DNA of 49,560 nucleotides from Flammeovirgaceae bacterium (GTDB lineage Bacteria; Bacteroidota; Bacteroidia; Cytophagales; Cyclobacteriaceae), in assembly GCA_021298015.1 (NCBI GenBank), contig JAJTGY010000031.1:1-49560 (forward strand), in the 5' to 3' direction. The stretch's first letter is position 1. Each line of letters starts with the position of its first letter. A program made the translations under genes and the position numbers. Shown one piece after another: positions 25,398 to 34,822 of the stretch. The notes below the pieces were generated by a model. That model ran no database searches. It saw only the letters and a program-made list of their open reading frames with translations, and was not told the origin of the DNA.

Positions 25398-27500
25398 TTA
25401 GAAGGTGAGCGTTTTTCGCTCACCTTTTTTCATTCCAATAAAGTTTTTCCGGACCGCATCATACCGTAACTCCGCGAAGTCGATCGGAATAACAGCAAGC
25501 CCCTCAATGGAGATGACGCCCCAGCGATCGTACTGGCGAACGCGTAACAGGCCGGATTCAATTTGGTCTATTGCCTGAAACTTGGGCTGCACCACGATTC
25601 GAAGCTGAGGATCAGCTAAACCCAGCGCTCCGTTTTCCACCAATAGCCAATAAGCGTTTGGCCGTTCTTCCAATCGCTCGAAACGACAGGGGAGAAGCAT
25701 CACACCATCTTCCCGCACAATTCCCCACTTCCCGTTTTGCCTCACCTGGGCGCGACCGTTCACAAAGCCTTGCACCTTCTCGAAATTGGGTTGAATGATC
25801 AGTTGATCAGCCTTTGAAATAAATCCCCACTTGCCAATCAGTTTGACCGGAGCCTTGCCTTCCCGGAAGGGACCAATACTATCGTATCGATTCGCGATTC
25901 GCAGACGGCCGAGGTCATCGATAAAACCGTACTTGCCGTGTCTGCGAATGCCACGATACCCTTCGGACTCCGCCATCACAAATTCGGTTTGGGTTGGCAG
26001 ATGCTCACTGCGATCGATCAGTTGGCCAAGGAAGTTTATTCGCTTCGAGGAGCCATCTGGCAGGTATTCGGTAAAAAAGGAGCGGCCCGACTCGACTGGA
26101 TTGTGCGTAAAGTAAATCCACGAACCGCGGTAGTCTTTCAAAATCAGTTGCTCACCATCCCGTACCCAGAAGTGACAACTATCGGCAAACCAGATGGGCA
26201 AGGTTTGCGGAGCCACCAGCCAATTGTCCTTCAGCCCGATGATGCCATAGCGGCTGCGGTATTTGACCAGCACCTGGCCATCCCGCACGTCAAGGATCGA
26301 GTCATACACACAGGTGACCACTTCAGTTCCACCCCGCGCTAGCAGACCCCAATAGCCCTTGCTGACGACCGGAAATAAACCTTCCTGTTCCGGCCCGATC
26401 CAGTCGTAGAGTTTCGTGTGCACAGCATTACCCGTGTCGTTCAGCAGCCACCAGGTCTTCTTGTTTTGCTGCGTGGCGCGCGCACGCAGGGCCGGAAAAC
26501 TTCCGGCTATCGAATCGTAGATCAAGGGGACCACCACGTCTCCACTTTGGCGGATCACACCGCTGCGTTGATTTTTTTTCGCGATCAGGTAGCCGGGGGA
26601 AAGAGGAATCAGGTGCTCGTACTCGAAAGGCAGAACGGTTTCCCGGTTTTCATTCAGCAAACCCATCCGGTTGCCGCGCGCTACCAGAAGTACATTACCC
26701 CACGGCTCGATATCGCGCGCGGCCAGTGTGGCGGATGCGTTCCCCGTCTGAGTCAACCACATCCACTGATTAGCGGCAAGGGTAACAATTTCTCCGCGCT
26801 CGTTCAGTTCTATTTTTTCGTATGCCGGAGTGAGCATCACCTCGCCTTCCGGGTTCAGCAAACCCTCCAGATTATCTTCGGTGAAAGCTGTAAAGTTGCC
26901 CAAGGGCCGGAAGGCCTGCACCTGGCCGGGATAATAGCGTTTGCCATTTTCATCAACCAATTCGAACAAACCATCGGTATTACTGATGGCAAACTGCCGC
27001 TTGGCAACAGGAATGATGCTGCGGTAAGAAAGAGGCAGAACGGTCTCGTTTGCCAGCGACAGAATGCCCTGGCGAATTTCCCCGTTCTTCCGGACGGTGA
27101 CCATTGCCCGCATGCCATGCAACCGGATGTGATCATAGATCAAGGCGATCACGGTTTTACCCTGCAGATTTAATATACCGGAACGCCACCCCTCAGGCGT
27201 AAACTTGCGCGCATTCAGGTAAGCCCCGTGCAGTGTCAGTTCGGTGAATTGTGCCGGATGCAGAATCTGGTTTTTCAGATGGAGAAGGCCCCAGGCGTTG
27301 CCCGATCGAAATCCGGTAACGGACTCTACTACCGAAAAACTCCCATCGCTCCAGCCCAAGGCCTCGAACGTTGCGGCTACAACGACCTGGCCGCCCGAAT
27401 CTTTGATGCCATAGCGGCCACCTTCTTCAAATACGTGATACGGTTGAACGCTGCCGAAGGCAAGGTTAGCGACCAAACAAAAAACCAGAATCCGAATCAT
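25398..27500 (-). CDS. Secreted WG-repeat protein
   Basis: A 700-residue protein with signal peptide MIRILVFCLVANLAFG (start ATG 27500; the frame is open 20 codons upstream). It is built from many WG/KWGxI-type repeats of about 35-50 residues, such as RYGIKDSGGQVV, KYGFIDDLGRLRIANRYDSIG, KWGFISKADQLIIQPNFEKV and KWGIVREDGVMLLPCRFERL. WG repeats are thought to form beta structures for binding, often on the cell surface; the ligand is unknown. It is monocistronic, and its 3' end doubles as the floA terminator. Confidence 0.88.
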   Translation of the reverse strand: MIRILVFCLVANLAFGSVQPYHVFEEGGRYGIKDSGGQVVVAATFEALGWSDGSFSVVESVTGFRSGNAWGLLHLKNQILHPAQFTELTLHGAYLNARKFTPEGWRSGILNLQGKTVIALIYDHIRLHGMRAMVTVRKNGEIRQGILSLANETVLPLSYRSIIPVAKRQFAISNTDGLFELVDENGKRYYPGQVQAFRPLGNFTAFTEDNLEGLLNPEGEVMLTPAYEKIELNERGEIVTLAANQWMWLTQTGNASATLAARDIEPWGNVLLVARGNRMGLLNENRETVLPFEYEHLIPLSPGYLIAKKNQRSGVIRQSGDVVVPLIYDSIAGSFPALRARATQQNKKTWWLLNDTGNAVHTKLYDWIGPEQEGLFPVVSKGYWGLLARGGTEVVTCVYDSILDVRDGQVLVKYRSRYGIIGLKDNWLVAPQTLPIWFADSCHFWVRDGEQLILKDYRGSWIYFTHNPVESGRSFFTEYLPDGSSKRINFLGQLIDRSEHLPTQTEFVMAESEGYRGIRRHGKYGFIDDLGRLRIANRYDSIGPFREGKAPVKLIGKWGFISKADQLIIQPNFEKVQGFVNGRAQVRQNGKWGIVREDGVMLLPCRFERLEERPNAYWLLVENGALGLADPQLRIVVQPKFQAIDQIESGLLRVRQYDRWGVISIEGLAVIPIDFAELRYDAVRKNFIGMKKGERKTLTF
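25402..25431 (+). terminator. Rho-independent terminator of floA lying inside the 3' end of the WG-repeat gene
   Basis: A perfect 10-bp stem AAGGTGAGCG / CGCTCACCTT with loop TTTTT is followed by a T-run on the plus strand. The same bases encode the last residues (KKGERKTLTF) of the convergent gene on the minus strand. Confidence 0.85.
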
Positions 27501-27569
27501 CTCCGCAAAAATAGACGGACACGCCACTGGAGAAAAGAAAAATCGACAGATGGCAACCACGCGGCCGCT

Positions 27570-28211
27570 TTAGTCACGTTTGACCTTTGGTGAATGAAGG
27601 AACCGTTGATAATCTTCCGGGGTGTCCAGATCGCAAAGGCCGCGCTCAAACGTAATTTTTAGCGTGGATTCCGGCCGGGCTTCAATCACGCGTTTCGCCC
27701 CGGCCTCATCGCTTAGTTGCGCCAGTTCAGCAAAGCGCGAGGACCGGAACACAGCGGGTACGCCCACCGAATCGCCATACGCAGAGGCCACAACGGAAAC
27801 CGAAGGTTGTTGATTCAATGCATCGATCAGATTGGCGAGATGGTTGGGGGTGACATGCGGTTGATCGCAAACCATAAAAAGGATCGCATCATAGGATCGG
27901 GGTGCCACCTGGGCCAATGCCGCCTTGATCGAGCTACCCATGCCCCGCTGCCACTCGTGGTGGATGATGGTGTTGACCGGCAGATCGAGGATTTCCGGTA
28001 AATGTTTTTCTGCCTCTGATCCTAAAACAACCCAAACTGCACCCACGGATGCCTGCACTGCTGTCGAGGCGGCCCGGTGGAGCAGGCTTTCGCCCTGCAC
28101 AGGCAGCAGTTGTTTAGACGTGCCCATGCGCGTTGACGCTCCGGCTGCCAACACAACCACAGCCGTTTTTCCTGATGGTGCCAAGGTTGAAGTCAAGGAA
28201 AGAAAAATCAA
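27570..28211 (-). CDS. MobA-like nucleotidyltransferase (molybdenum cofactor cytidylyltransferase, MocA type)
   Basis: A 213-residue protein of the NTP_transf_3 family. Motifs: LAAGASTRMGTSKQLL (nucleotide binding), QRGMGSSI, and VCDQPHVTPNHL (metal-binding Asp). MocA adds CMP to molybdopterin to form MCD, the cofactor of xanthine-dehydrogenase-type enzymes. It is the last gene of the molybdenum hydroxylase cluster, 6 nt after XdhC, which fits that role. The start may be a little downstream of ATG 28211. Confidence 0.9.
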   Translation of the reverse strand: MIFLSLTSTLAPSGKTAVVVLAAGASTRMGTSKQLLPVQGESLLHRAASTAVQASVGAVWVVLGSEAEKHLPEILDLPVNTIIHHEWQRGMGSSIKAALAQVAPRSYDAILFMVCDQPHVTPNHLANLIDALNQQPSVSVVASAYGDSVGVPAVFRSSRFAELAQLSDEAGAKRVIEARPESTLKITFERGLCDLDTPEDYQRFLHSPKVKRD

Positions 28212-28217
28212 TTCAGT

Positions 28218-29381
28218 TCACCGGCTTGTTGCCGTTTTTTGTTCCGGCTCATCCGACAGAAATACCTGTTTTAGTACTTCACCGGTGGCGCTGCGCTGGT
28301 GAATCGGTCCGGAGTGGTATTTCAAAAATCCACCCGAGCGGTTGGCAAATCGTGCCTGGATTTCGGCAATGATGGAGACGGCTATTTCATCAGGTGCCTC
28401 GGCACCAATATCCAGTCCGATGGGGGAGTGTATGCGGTGCAGTTGTTCGGTGGTCAACGTCAACCCCTGTTGACGGAACTCCGCCAGCATTTTGTCAAAA
28501 CGTTTGCGCGGGCCCAGCAAGCCAATGTAGGGAGCATCCGAAAAGATGATCTTCCGGAGAACATCGCGGTCATATTCGTAGTTGTGCGACATGAGCACGC
28601 ATGCCGTATAACCGGTGATTGAAAAGTCGCGATCAACGAACTCGCGCTGGCAGAGGGCGAGCTTGTCGGCCTCGGGAAAGAACACGGGGGCAATATGCGC
28701 AATGCATTCATCCGTCACATCCACCTGCCATCCTAACGATTTAGCCAGTTGACTCACCGGTCGGGCGTCAAATCCACCGCCAAACAAAATGAGGTGCGGA
28801 GCCGGTTGAATCAATTCCAGGAACACCGGGTGCTGGTGAATTCCTTCCTCGAACATTTTGGCGTATGATTTTCGATTCAGGAATAGACTCATCAAATCAG
28901 CTTGGGCCAGGCGCTGCAGCAGTTGCCCGGAGGATGACAGCGTTTCTCCTGCACCGTCCAACAGCAGGAACTCACCCGCTGACGGACCGTCAAAAATAGT
29001 AGCCAATGCCAGGGGGCGATTGGCTTCCACCGCCTTTTCCACTACCGGCATCACCTGCTCAACCGGTTGGATCAACACATCAATGACACCGTTGCAGCCC
29101 AGCCCGATGCCGAGATTTTGATTGCTCTCCTCGCGGGTGTCATAGGTAACCGTCAGGGATTTTTGTTCGCGCATGACCTGGCGGGCTTTGCGCAAGGCAT
29201 CGCCTTCGAGGCAGCCCCCACTGATTGAACCGGCCCAACGCCCGTCATCCCAAATCAACATGCGGGCACCGGGGCTTCGGTAGGACGAGCCATGCACCTT
29301 TATTACGGTTGCCACCGCGCCCTTTCGCTGTTGCCAGTCCGTTTTCCGGTATTCGTTCTGTATGGTGGTAAAATCTTTCAA
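28218..29381 (-). CDS. XdhC family molybdenum cofactor insertion protein
   Basis: A 387-residue protein with the N-terminal XdhC_CoxI domain (GARMLIWDDGRWAGSISGGCLEGD), the GLGCNG loop, and a C-terminal Rossmann domain (LFGGGFDARPVSQLAKSLGW; GLLGPRKRFDKM; IGLDIGAEAPDEIAVSI). XdhC proteins bind molybdopterin cofactor, promote its sulfuration and hand it to molybdenum hydroxylases. Located between the membrane protein and MocA genes of the same operon. Confidence 0.92.
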   Translation of the reverse strand: MKDFTTIQNEYRKTDWQQRKGAVATVIKVHGSSYRSPGARMLIWDDGRWAGSISGGCLEGDALRKARQVMREQKSLTVTYDTREESNQNLGIGLGCNGVIDVLIQPVEQVMPVVEKAVEANRPLALATIFDGPSAGEFLLLDGAGETLSSSGQLLQRLAQADLMSLFLNRKSYAKMFEEGIHQHPVFLELIQPAPHLILFGGGFDARPVSQLAKSLGWQVDVTDECIAHIAPVFFPEADKLALCQREFVDRDFSITGYTACVLMSHNYEYDRDVLRKIIFSDAPYIGLLGPRKRFDKMLAEFRQQGLTLTTEQLHRIHSPIGLDIGAEAPDEIAVSIIAEIQARFANRSGGFLKYHSGPIHQRSATGEVLKQVFLSDEPEQKTATSR

Positions 29382-29390
29382 TTCTTCCGT

Positions 29391-29768
29391 TTATTCTTCC
29401 TCTTCGTTGTGGGCCAGAAATTTGATATGTAATAGATGACCCTCGTATTTCTTAAAATGGAGAATGTCTCCCACGTTTTTGTCCTCGAAATGATCGGAGG
29501 TGCAGTGCACCTGGAGCGTATCACCACTTGCCACCTTTACAAACGCCACCCATTGATCATCGCGCTGGTGGGTAACAAAATAGCGGCTGCGTTTTACACC
29601 ACCATACGGAGTTTCACCACTCTTGGTGTGCCCGGCCACAAATACCTTTTTTACAATAATGCCCTGGGTGTGTTCGGGCGGAGAGAACAACGTGTCGTAC
29701 AGGGCCACCGCGCCCAGTGCCGTCAGGGCCACGATTAACAGGACGGAAATCCAGGTACTCGCTTTCAT
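29391..29768 (-). CDS. Small membrane-anchored protein of the molybdenum hydroxylase cluster
   Basis: A 125-residue protein with one N-terminal hydrophobic helix (residues about 5-28) and a soluble beta-rich remainder outside the membrane; it ends in an acidic EEEE-type tail. No family is recognised. It overlaps the cytochrome gene start by 4 nt, so it is coupled to the oxidoreductase genes. A structural or assembly role in that complex is only a guess from position. Confidence 0.65.
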   Translation of the reverse strand: MKASTWISVLLIVALTALGAVALYDTLFSPPEHTQGIIVKKVFVAGHTKSGETPYGGVKRSRYFVTHQRDDQWVAFVKVASGDTLQVHCTSDHFEDKNVGDILHFKKYEGHLLHIKFLAHNEEEE

Positions 29769-30163
29769 TTCCGTGCCGCCTTTACTTCTGCCGGTGTAAC
29801 GGCCCCGCCTTTGTTGCCGAACGAATTGCGGATGTAATTCAACACATCGCTGACTTCCTGGTCGGATAAATCAAAACCCGTCATGTCCGTGTTGTACATT
29901 TTTCCGTTCACTTTGATCTCACCGGTAATGCCATACAGAACTTGTTGGATCGATCGTTTTTTATCCGCCATCAGGTAATCGGATTTGGCCACAGGCGGAA
30001 ATACGTCCGGAACACCTTCTCCGTTTTCCATGTGGCACGAAACACAATAGGCTATGTAAACTTCCTTACCTCTGGCCGTGCTCGCCTTCAGGTCAAAGCC
30101 CGGTTTGGATTGAAACGCAGACAGCGTGATTAAAAAGACTCCAATGAGAACCGTATACTTCAT
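29765..30163 (-). CDS. Periplasmic monoheme c-type cytochrome
   Basis: A 132-residue secreted protein with signal peptide (MKYTVLIGVFLITLSAFQS) and one heme motif CVSCH at residues about 40-44. A Met ligand is likely in NTDMTGFDLSDQEV, as in class I cytochromes c. It lies 12 nt after the molybdopterin subunit gene, so it probably takes electrons from the 2Fe-2S/Mo enzyme toward the respiratory chain. Confidence 0.93.
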   Translation of the reverse strand: MKYTVLIGVFLITLSAFQSKPGFDLKASTARGKEVYIAYCVSCHMENGEGVPDVFPPVAKSDYLMADKKRSIQQVLYGITGEIKVNGKMYNTDMTGFDLSDQEVSDVLNYIRNSFGNKGGAVTPAEVKAARK

Positions 30164-30175
30164 AGTTAGCTTGTT

Positions 30176-32338
30176 TTATACTTCTTCCAGGGCAAAGGGC
30201 AGTTTGCGAATCCGTTTGCCGGTTAAATCAAAAATGGCGTTGGTCAGTGCTGGCGTAAACGGTGGCAGCCCAGGCTCTCCTACACCACCTGCTTTTTCTT
30301 CATTGTCGACCACATGCACTTCAATATCCGGGCTGTCGGTAATGCGCAACATTTTGTACGAGTCAAAATTGCGCTCCACAGCTTTACCTTCCTTGAAGGT
30401 GACCTCATGTTTGGTTGCCGCGGCCAGCGCCATGATGATGCTGCCTTCGACCTGCGCCCGAATGGTGTCGGGGTTTACATACCAGCCGCAGTCCATAACG
30501 GCCCAAACTTTGTCGATCTTGATCTTACCATCCGGCTTGCGTGAGACTTTTACGACTTCGCCTACAATGCTGCTGAAACATTCGGTGATGGCCACGCCCC
30601 AGCCTTCGTTTGGCTTTCGGTTTTTCCAACCGCTGACTTCCTCCAACCGGTTCGCCAGTTCATGGTAACGGGCATCCCAAAAATAATTTCTACGGAAGGC
30701 GAGCGGATCGGTGCCGGCCGCATGCGCCAGTTCGTCCAGGAAGCTCTCAAACGCAAATCCGTTGGTGGACGAATACACGGAACGCCACCACATCACCGGA
30801 ATGGGCGACTCCAGCGGAATGTCGCTGAAGCTGTAATGCGGCATGCTGTTGAGGTAAGTCTCCAAAAATCCTTCGGTAACATTGCTGTTATATGCCATCT
30901 TGTCGGCTCCCGGATTTTGATGATCCATGTTTTGCCCGGCCATCCGTGTTTCGAAGGCCTGCAGTCTACCTTGGTCACTCAGACCCCCGCGGCATTGATA
31001 GACCATGCCGGGCCGGAACGGTCCCTGGGTCATGTCATCTTCGCGCGTCCAAAAAACTTGGACGGGCGCCTGGATGGCTTTTGAGATCACGGCCGCTTCA
31101 TGCGGATAATCGAGAAACGCTTTCCGACCAAAGCCGCCTCCGAGAAATGTCATGTTCACCGTGACGTCTTCCGGTTTCAGCCCCATTAAATCGGCTACAT
31201 CGGCTTGCACCCAATCGGGTCCCTGAATCGGTCCCCAGATCTCAAGCTTGTTGTTTTGAAAATGGGCGATGCAGTTTAAGGGTTCCATACACGCGTGCGC
31301 CTCGTAAGGCGTTTCGTATATGGCTTCCAGTTTTTTGGCAGAGGTTTCAAATGCGCGCTTGAAGTCACCCTTGGTGCGAAATGACAAGGCCGGTTTGTTT
31401 TTGACATCCTCGCGCATTTGCGCATACAGTTGTTCCGAGTTGTGGTGGGGAAAGGCCGTATCGTCCCACTCCACCTTGAGGGCTTTACGCGCCTGCAGGG
31501 CGGCCCAAAGCGAATCGGCAACCACCGCAACACCTTCCCGGTCGTGACTAAACACCCGCATTTTTACAGGCAGAATGTGCTTTACACCGGGCATTGCCCT
31601 GGCAGCGGAGTCGTCAAAACTTTTGAGCTTGCCCAAAAACCGAGGATTTCGTTCAACTACGGCATACAGCATGCCAGGAATTTTTTTGTCAATGCCGAAC
31701 ACTGCCTGCCCATTGGTCTTCATCGGAATATCCTGACGCGGCATGGGCTTGCGAAGAACCTTGTAGTCGCGGGGCGATTTCAGTTTTACCTCTTTTGGCG
31801 GCTGTAACTTGGCCGCTTCGGCCACCAGGTCGCCATACGATATTGCCTCACCTGTTGTGATTTGAATAACCCGGCCATTTTCCGCTACCAATTTGGTGCG
31901 GGCCACATTCCATTTGCGTGAGGCAGCTTCCAACAGCATCTCGCGGGCCGAAGCTGCGAGTCGCAGCAGGCGTTTGTAAGAACCACGCACCGTAGAGCTT
32001 CCGCCCGTGATCTGGCTTCCGTATTTGGTCTGGCTGCCTTGGGCAAAAACAATTTTTACCTGATTCAAATCCACTTCCAGTTCTTCGGCAATAATCTGAG
32101 GCACGGCCTGGAACGACCCCTGGCCCATCTCCGCCCGGTGGTTGATGATGGTTACTGTCCCCGCGGTGTCAATCGAGATCCAGGCGTTCAGCTCAATATT
32201 TTGGGCTTCCGCCAGTGCTGCGGTTAACACGGGCGAGTCCTTTCCTAATGCGGAAAATCCAATGCCCAGCGTGAGGGCCGTGCCCGTCATGCCACTGAGC
32301 TTAATAAAGTTTCTGCGCGAAATAGTTTTGGTTATCAT
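30176..32338 (-). CDS. Molybdopterin-binding subunit of a periplasmic molybdenum hydroxylase (IorB/aldehyde dehydrogenase type)
   Basis: A 720-residue protein with a twin-arginine signal (ISRRNFIKLSG, residues about 7-17). The Mo-binding region includes GGGFGRKAF, and the C-terminal GGVGEPGLPPFTPALTNAI block carries the catalytic-type Glu. It belongs to the xanthine oxidase family, closest in layout to isoquinoline 1-oxidoreductase beta-type subunits that lack an FAD subunit. The substrate (aldehyde or N-heterocycle) cannot be read from sequence. Partner 2Fe-2S subunit is encoded 12 nt upstream; cytochrome c follows. Confidence 0.93.
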   Translation of the reverse strand: MITKTISRRNFIKLSGMTGTALTLGIGFSALGKDSPVLTAALAEAQNIELNAWISIDTAGTVTIINHRAEMGQGSFQAVPQIIAEELEVDLNQVKIVFAQGSQTKYGSQITGGSSTVRGSYKRLLRLAASAREMLLEAASRKWNVARTKLVAENGRVIQITTGEAISYGDLVAEAAKLQPPKEVKLKSPRDYKVLRKPMPRQDIPMKTNGQAVFGIDKKIPGMLYAVVERNPRFLGKLKSFDDSAARAMPGVKHILPVKMRVFSHDREGVAVVADSLWAALQARKALKVEWDDTAFPHHNSEQLYAQMREDVKNKPALSFRTKGDFKRAFETSAKKLEAIYETPYEAHACMEPLNCIAHFQNNKLEIWGPIQGPDWVQADVADLMGLKPEDVTVNMTFLGGGFGRKAFLDYPHEAAVISKAIQAPVQVFWTREDDMTQGPFRPGMVYQCRGGLSDQGRLQAFETRMAGQNMDHQNPGADKMAYNSNVTEGFLETYLNSMPHYSFSDIPLESPIPVMWWRSVYSSTNGFAFESFLDELAHAAGTDPLAFRRNYFWDARYHELANRLEEVSGWKNRKPNEGWGVAITECFSSIVGEVVKVSRKPDGKIKIDKVWAVMDCGWYVNPDTIRAQVEGSIIMALAAATKHEVTFKEGKAVERNFDSYKMLRITDSPDIEVHVVDNEEKAGGVGEPGLPPFTPALTNAIFDLTGKRIRKLPFALEEV

Positions 32339-32350
32339 GACCTTTTCCGT

Positions 32351-32830
32351 TTAGGATTTGGAAGTCGGATTTTTCATTTTTTGAGCCGCCAGTTTAATGG
32401 CCTTGCGGATGCGCGGGTAAGTTCCGCACCGGCACACATGTCCCTGCATGGCAGCATCAATATCTGAGTCGGAGGGGTTGGCGTTGCGCTTCAGTAATGA
32501 TGTGGCCGCCATGATTTGTCCGCTTTGACAATAACCACACTGAGGCACCTGGTTCTCAATCCAGGCTTGCTGCACCGGATGGCTGTTGTCGGCCGACAAG
32601 CCCTCAATAGTAACGATGGCTTTGTTGGCTGCGGCTGTCACCGGTAATGAACAGGTCCGCACAGGCACGCCATTGAGGTGGACGGTACAGGCACCGCACT
32701 GCGCAATGCCGCAACCGTACTTCGTGCCAGTTAAACCGATTACATCGCGGATCACCCACAGCAGGGGCATTTTGGGATCTACATCCACCGTGTGAGGACG
32801 TGCATTGACAGTAAAACTGATGGAAGCCAT
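32351..32830 (-). CDS. 2Fe-2S subunit of the molybdenum hydroxylase (IorA type)
   Basis: A 159-residue protein with two 2Fe-2S clusters: the plant-type ferredoxin cluster in [16 protein letters not shown] plus C in RTCSLP, and the helical cluster in [11 protein letters not shown] and [16 protein letters not shown]. It passes electrons from the Mo site. It has no export signal of its own, so it is presumably carried across by the Tat signal of the Mo subunit. First gene of the operon 32.8 to 27.6 kb. Confidence 0.95.
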   Translation of the reverse strand: MASISFTVNARPHTVDVDPKMPLLWVIRDVIGLTGTKYGCGIAQCGACTVHLNGVPVRTCSLPVTAAANKAIVTIEGLSADNSHPVQQAWIENQVPQCGYCQSGQIMAATSLLKRNANPSDSDIDAAMQGHVCRCGTYPRIRKAIKLAAQKMKNPTSKS

Positions 32831-33035
32831 ATACCTTGAATTTTGCGCAGTGAAGATACTAAAAGTACGGACTCACAGTTGGGGCCATGTTTCGTGCGGT
32901 TCGCCAGGCCGGATGAGGGGCAAAAATCATCCAACCCTTATTTCAAACGATTGCAGAATGCGTTGGCAAAAACCTCGTAACCGAATTGCGGCTGAATTGT
33001 TACTTTCGCAACCCGTTTTACTTAAACCGTTTTTC
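32831..33035. promoter_or_regulatory. Divergent intergenic region, molybdenum hydroxylase operon / glucan phosphorylase
   Basis: TACTTTCG (33001-33008) resembles the TAnnTTTG -7 element and lies 27 nt before the phosphorylase ATG. For the leftward operon, candidate T-rich elements are weak. No RNA gene or ORF of note is seen. Confidence 0.4.
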
Positions 33036-34739
33036 ATGTCGTTTAATCTCGACCAACTCTTCCCCTATTCCTTCGATACGAAGTACAATAAACCGGTGGC
33101 CTACTTCTCGATGGAGTTCGCCATCGACCAACCCCTGAAGATTTACAGTGGAGGTCTGGGGTTCCTGGCGGGTTCGCACATGCGAAGCGCCTTTGAGTTG
33201 AAGCAAAACGTAGTGGGTATTGGCATTCTGTGGAAGTATGGCTACTACGACCAGATGCGCAACCGAGACCTTACCCACCAGGTGAGCTTTATTGAAAAGA
33301 ACTATTCATTCCTGACGGACACCGGCATTGTCTTCCCGATCACCATTCACAATCATGAAGTTTATGTGAAGGCCTGGTTGTTAAAGCCGGAGGTTTTCAA
33401 TACGGCCCCGGTATTCTTATTGAGCACCGACCTGCCCAAGAACGATCACCTCGCCCAGACCATCACACACCGGTTGTATGATCCGCATGAGTCGGCCCGG
33501 GTGGCCCAGTCCATCTTGTTGGGTGCCGGTGGGGCCAAACTGTTGGATGTGATTGGCCGAGAGACCCAGATTTATCATTTGAATGAGGGCCACGCCCTGC
33601 CGCTTTGTTTTTACCTTTGGAATAAACTCAAAGACCTTGAGGAAGTGAAAAAGCGGGTTGTATTTACCACGCACACACCTGAAAAAGCCGGCAACGAAGA
33701 ACACAACATTGGCTTGCTGGATGTGATGAGTGCCTTTCAGGGTGTGCCGCGTGCCGATATTGAAAAGCTGGCTGAACCCGACACCACTAACCTGAGCTTC
33801 ACGCTGGCCGCCTTGCGAATGGCCAACGTAGCGAACGGAGTGTCGCAATTGCACGGTGAGGTGTCGCGGCAGATGTGGAAAGATTTTTCGGGTATCTGCG
33901 AGATTCTGTCGATCACCAATGCGCAGAACCACACCTACTGGCACGATGCTGAGCTTGACGAATACCTGAAGCGTGAAAAAGATGACTTTCTGGTAGCGCG
34001 TAAAAAGGAGATGAAGCGCGACTTGTTCAAGACGGTGGCCAACCAAACCGGAAAGTTGTTCGATGAGAATGTGCTCACCATTGTATGGGCACGCAGGTTT
34101 GCCGGCTATAAGCGAGCCGATTTGCTGCTTCAGAATTTCGAACGTTTTCTGAAAATTGTAAACAACAGCGAACTGCCTGTTCAGGTAATCTGGGCCGGGA
34201 AGCCCTATCCGGAAGATCAATTCGCGATCGATATTTTCAATTCTATTTACTGGAAGACGAAAGACCTGCCCAACGTCACCATCTTGAATGGCTACGAGCT
34301 TTCGCTGTCGGCTTTGCTTAAGCGCGGGGCCGATGTATGGTTAAACAACCCGCGCCTCTACCGCGAAGCCTCCGGCACCTCGGGTATGACGGCCGCCATG
34401 TTGGGTGCGATCAACCTCTCCATTCCGGATGGATGGGTGCCCGAATTTGCCCAGGACAAGGAGAACTGTTTTATCATTCCGGTGGCAGATGATCAACTGA
34501 GCGTGGAAGAGAAAGATGCGTTGGAGCGCGAGATCTTGCTGGATTTGCTGGAACACGAGGTAATCCCAACCTACTACCGCAAACCCAAAACGTGGTTGAA
34601 AATGATGAAGCGCAGCATGACCGATGTGTTGCCACAGTTTGACTCGGGCCGGATGGCGCGCGAGTATTACGAGTTGCTGTACAATCGCTCGGTGGAGCGT
34701 GTGGCCTCCCGGCTTCGCGAAGCCGTGAGCCAGGCGTAA
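33036..34739 (+). CDS. Alpha-glucan phosphorylase-family protein (GT35), PLP lysine replaced
   Basis: A 567-residue protein of the short alpha-glucan phosphorylase group. YFSMEFAIDQPLKIYSGGLGFLAG, FTTHTPEKAGNEEHN, WARRFAGYKRADLL and EASGTSGMTAAM are recognisable. The family releases glucose 1-phosphate from glycogen using PLP. In the PLP-attachment signature (E-A-S-G-x-[GS]-x-M-K-x-x-[LM]-N) this protein has Thr where the Lys is expected and Leu in place of the final Asn, so classical PLP chemistry is doubtful. Start ATG 33036 (MSFNLDQLF); the longer open frame upstream is not coding-like. Confidence 0.85.
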   Translation: MSFNLDQLFPYSFDTKYNKPVAYFSMEFAIDQPLKIYSGGLGFLAGSHMRSAFELKQNVVGIGILWKYGYYDQMRNRDLTHQVSFIEKNYSFLTDTGIVFPITIHNHEVYVKAWLLKPEVFNTAPVFLLSTDLPKNDHLAQTITHRLYDPHESARVAQSILLGAGGAKLLDVIGRETQIYHLNEGHALPLCFYLWNKLKDLEEVKKRVVFTTHTPEKAGNEEHNIGLLDVMSAFQGVPRADIEKLAEPDTTNLSFTLAALRMANVANGVSQLHGEVSRQMWKDFSGICEILSITNAQNHTYWHDAELDEYLKREKDDFLVARKKEMKRDLFKTVANQTGKLFDENVLTIVWARRFAGYKRADLLLQNFERFLKIVNNSELPVQVIWAGKPYPEDQFAIDIFNSIYWKTKDLPNVTILNGYELSLSALLKRGADVWLNNPRLYREASGTSGMTAAMLGAINLSIPDGWVPEFAQDKENCFIIPVADDQLSVEEKDALEREILLDLLEHEVIPTYYRKPKTWLKMMKRSMTDVLPQFDSGRMAREYYELLYNRSVERVASRLREAVSQA

Positions 34740-34822
34740 TGCCCGAAAATTCCCGTACCTTTTACCGGTAATCGTCTGCTGGAAGACTTTTCCTTCCGGC
34801 AGGCTTGGGTTACTTGCCAGCT

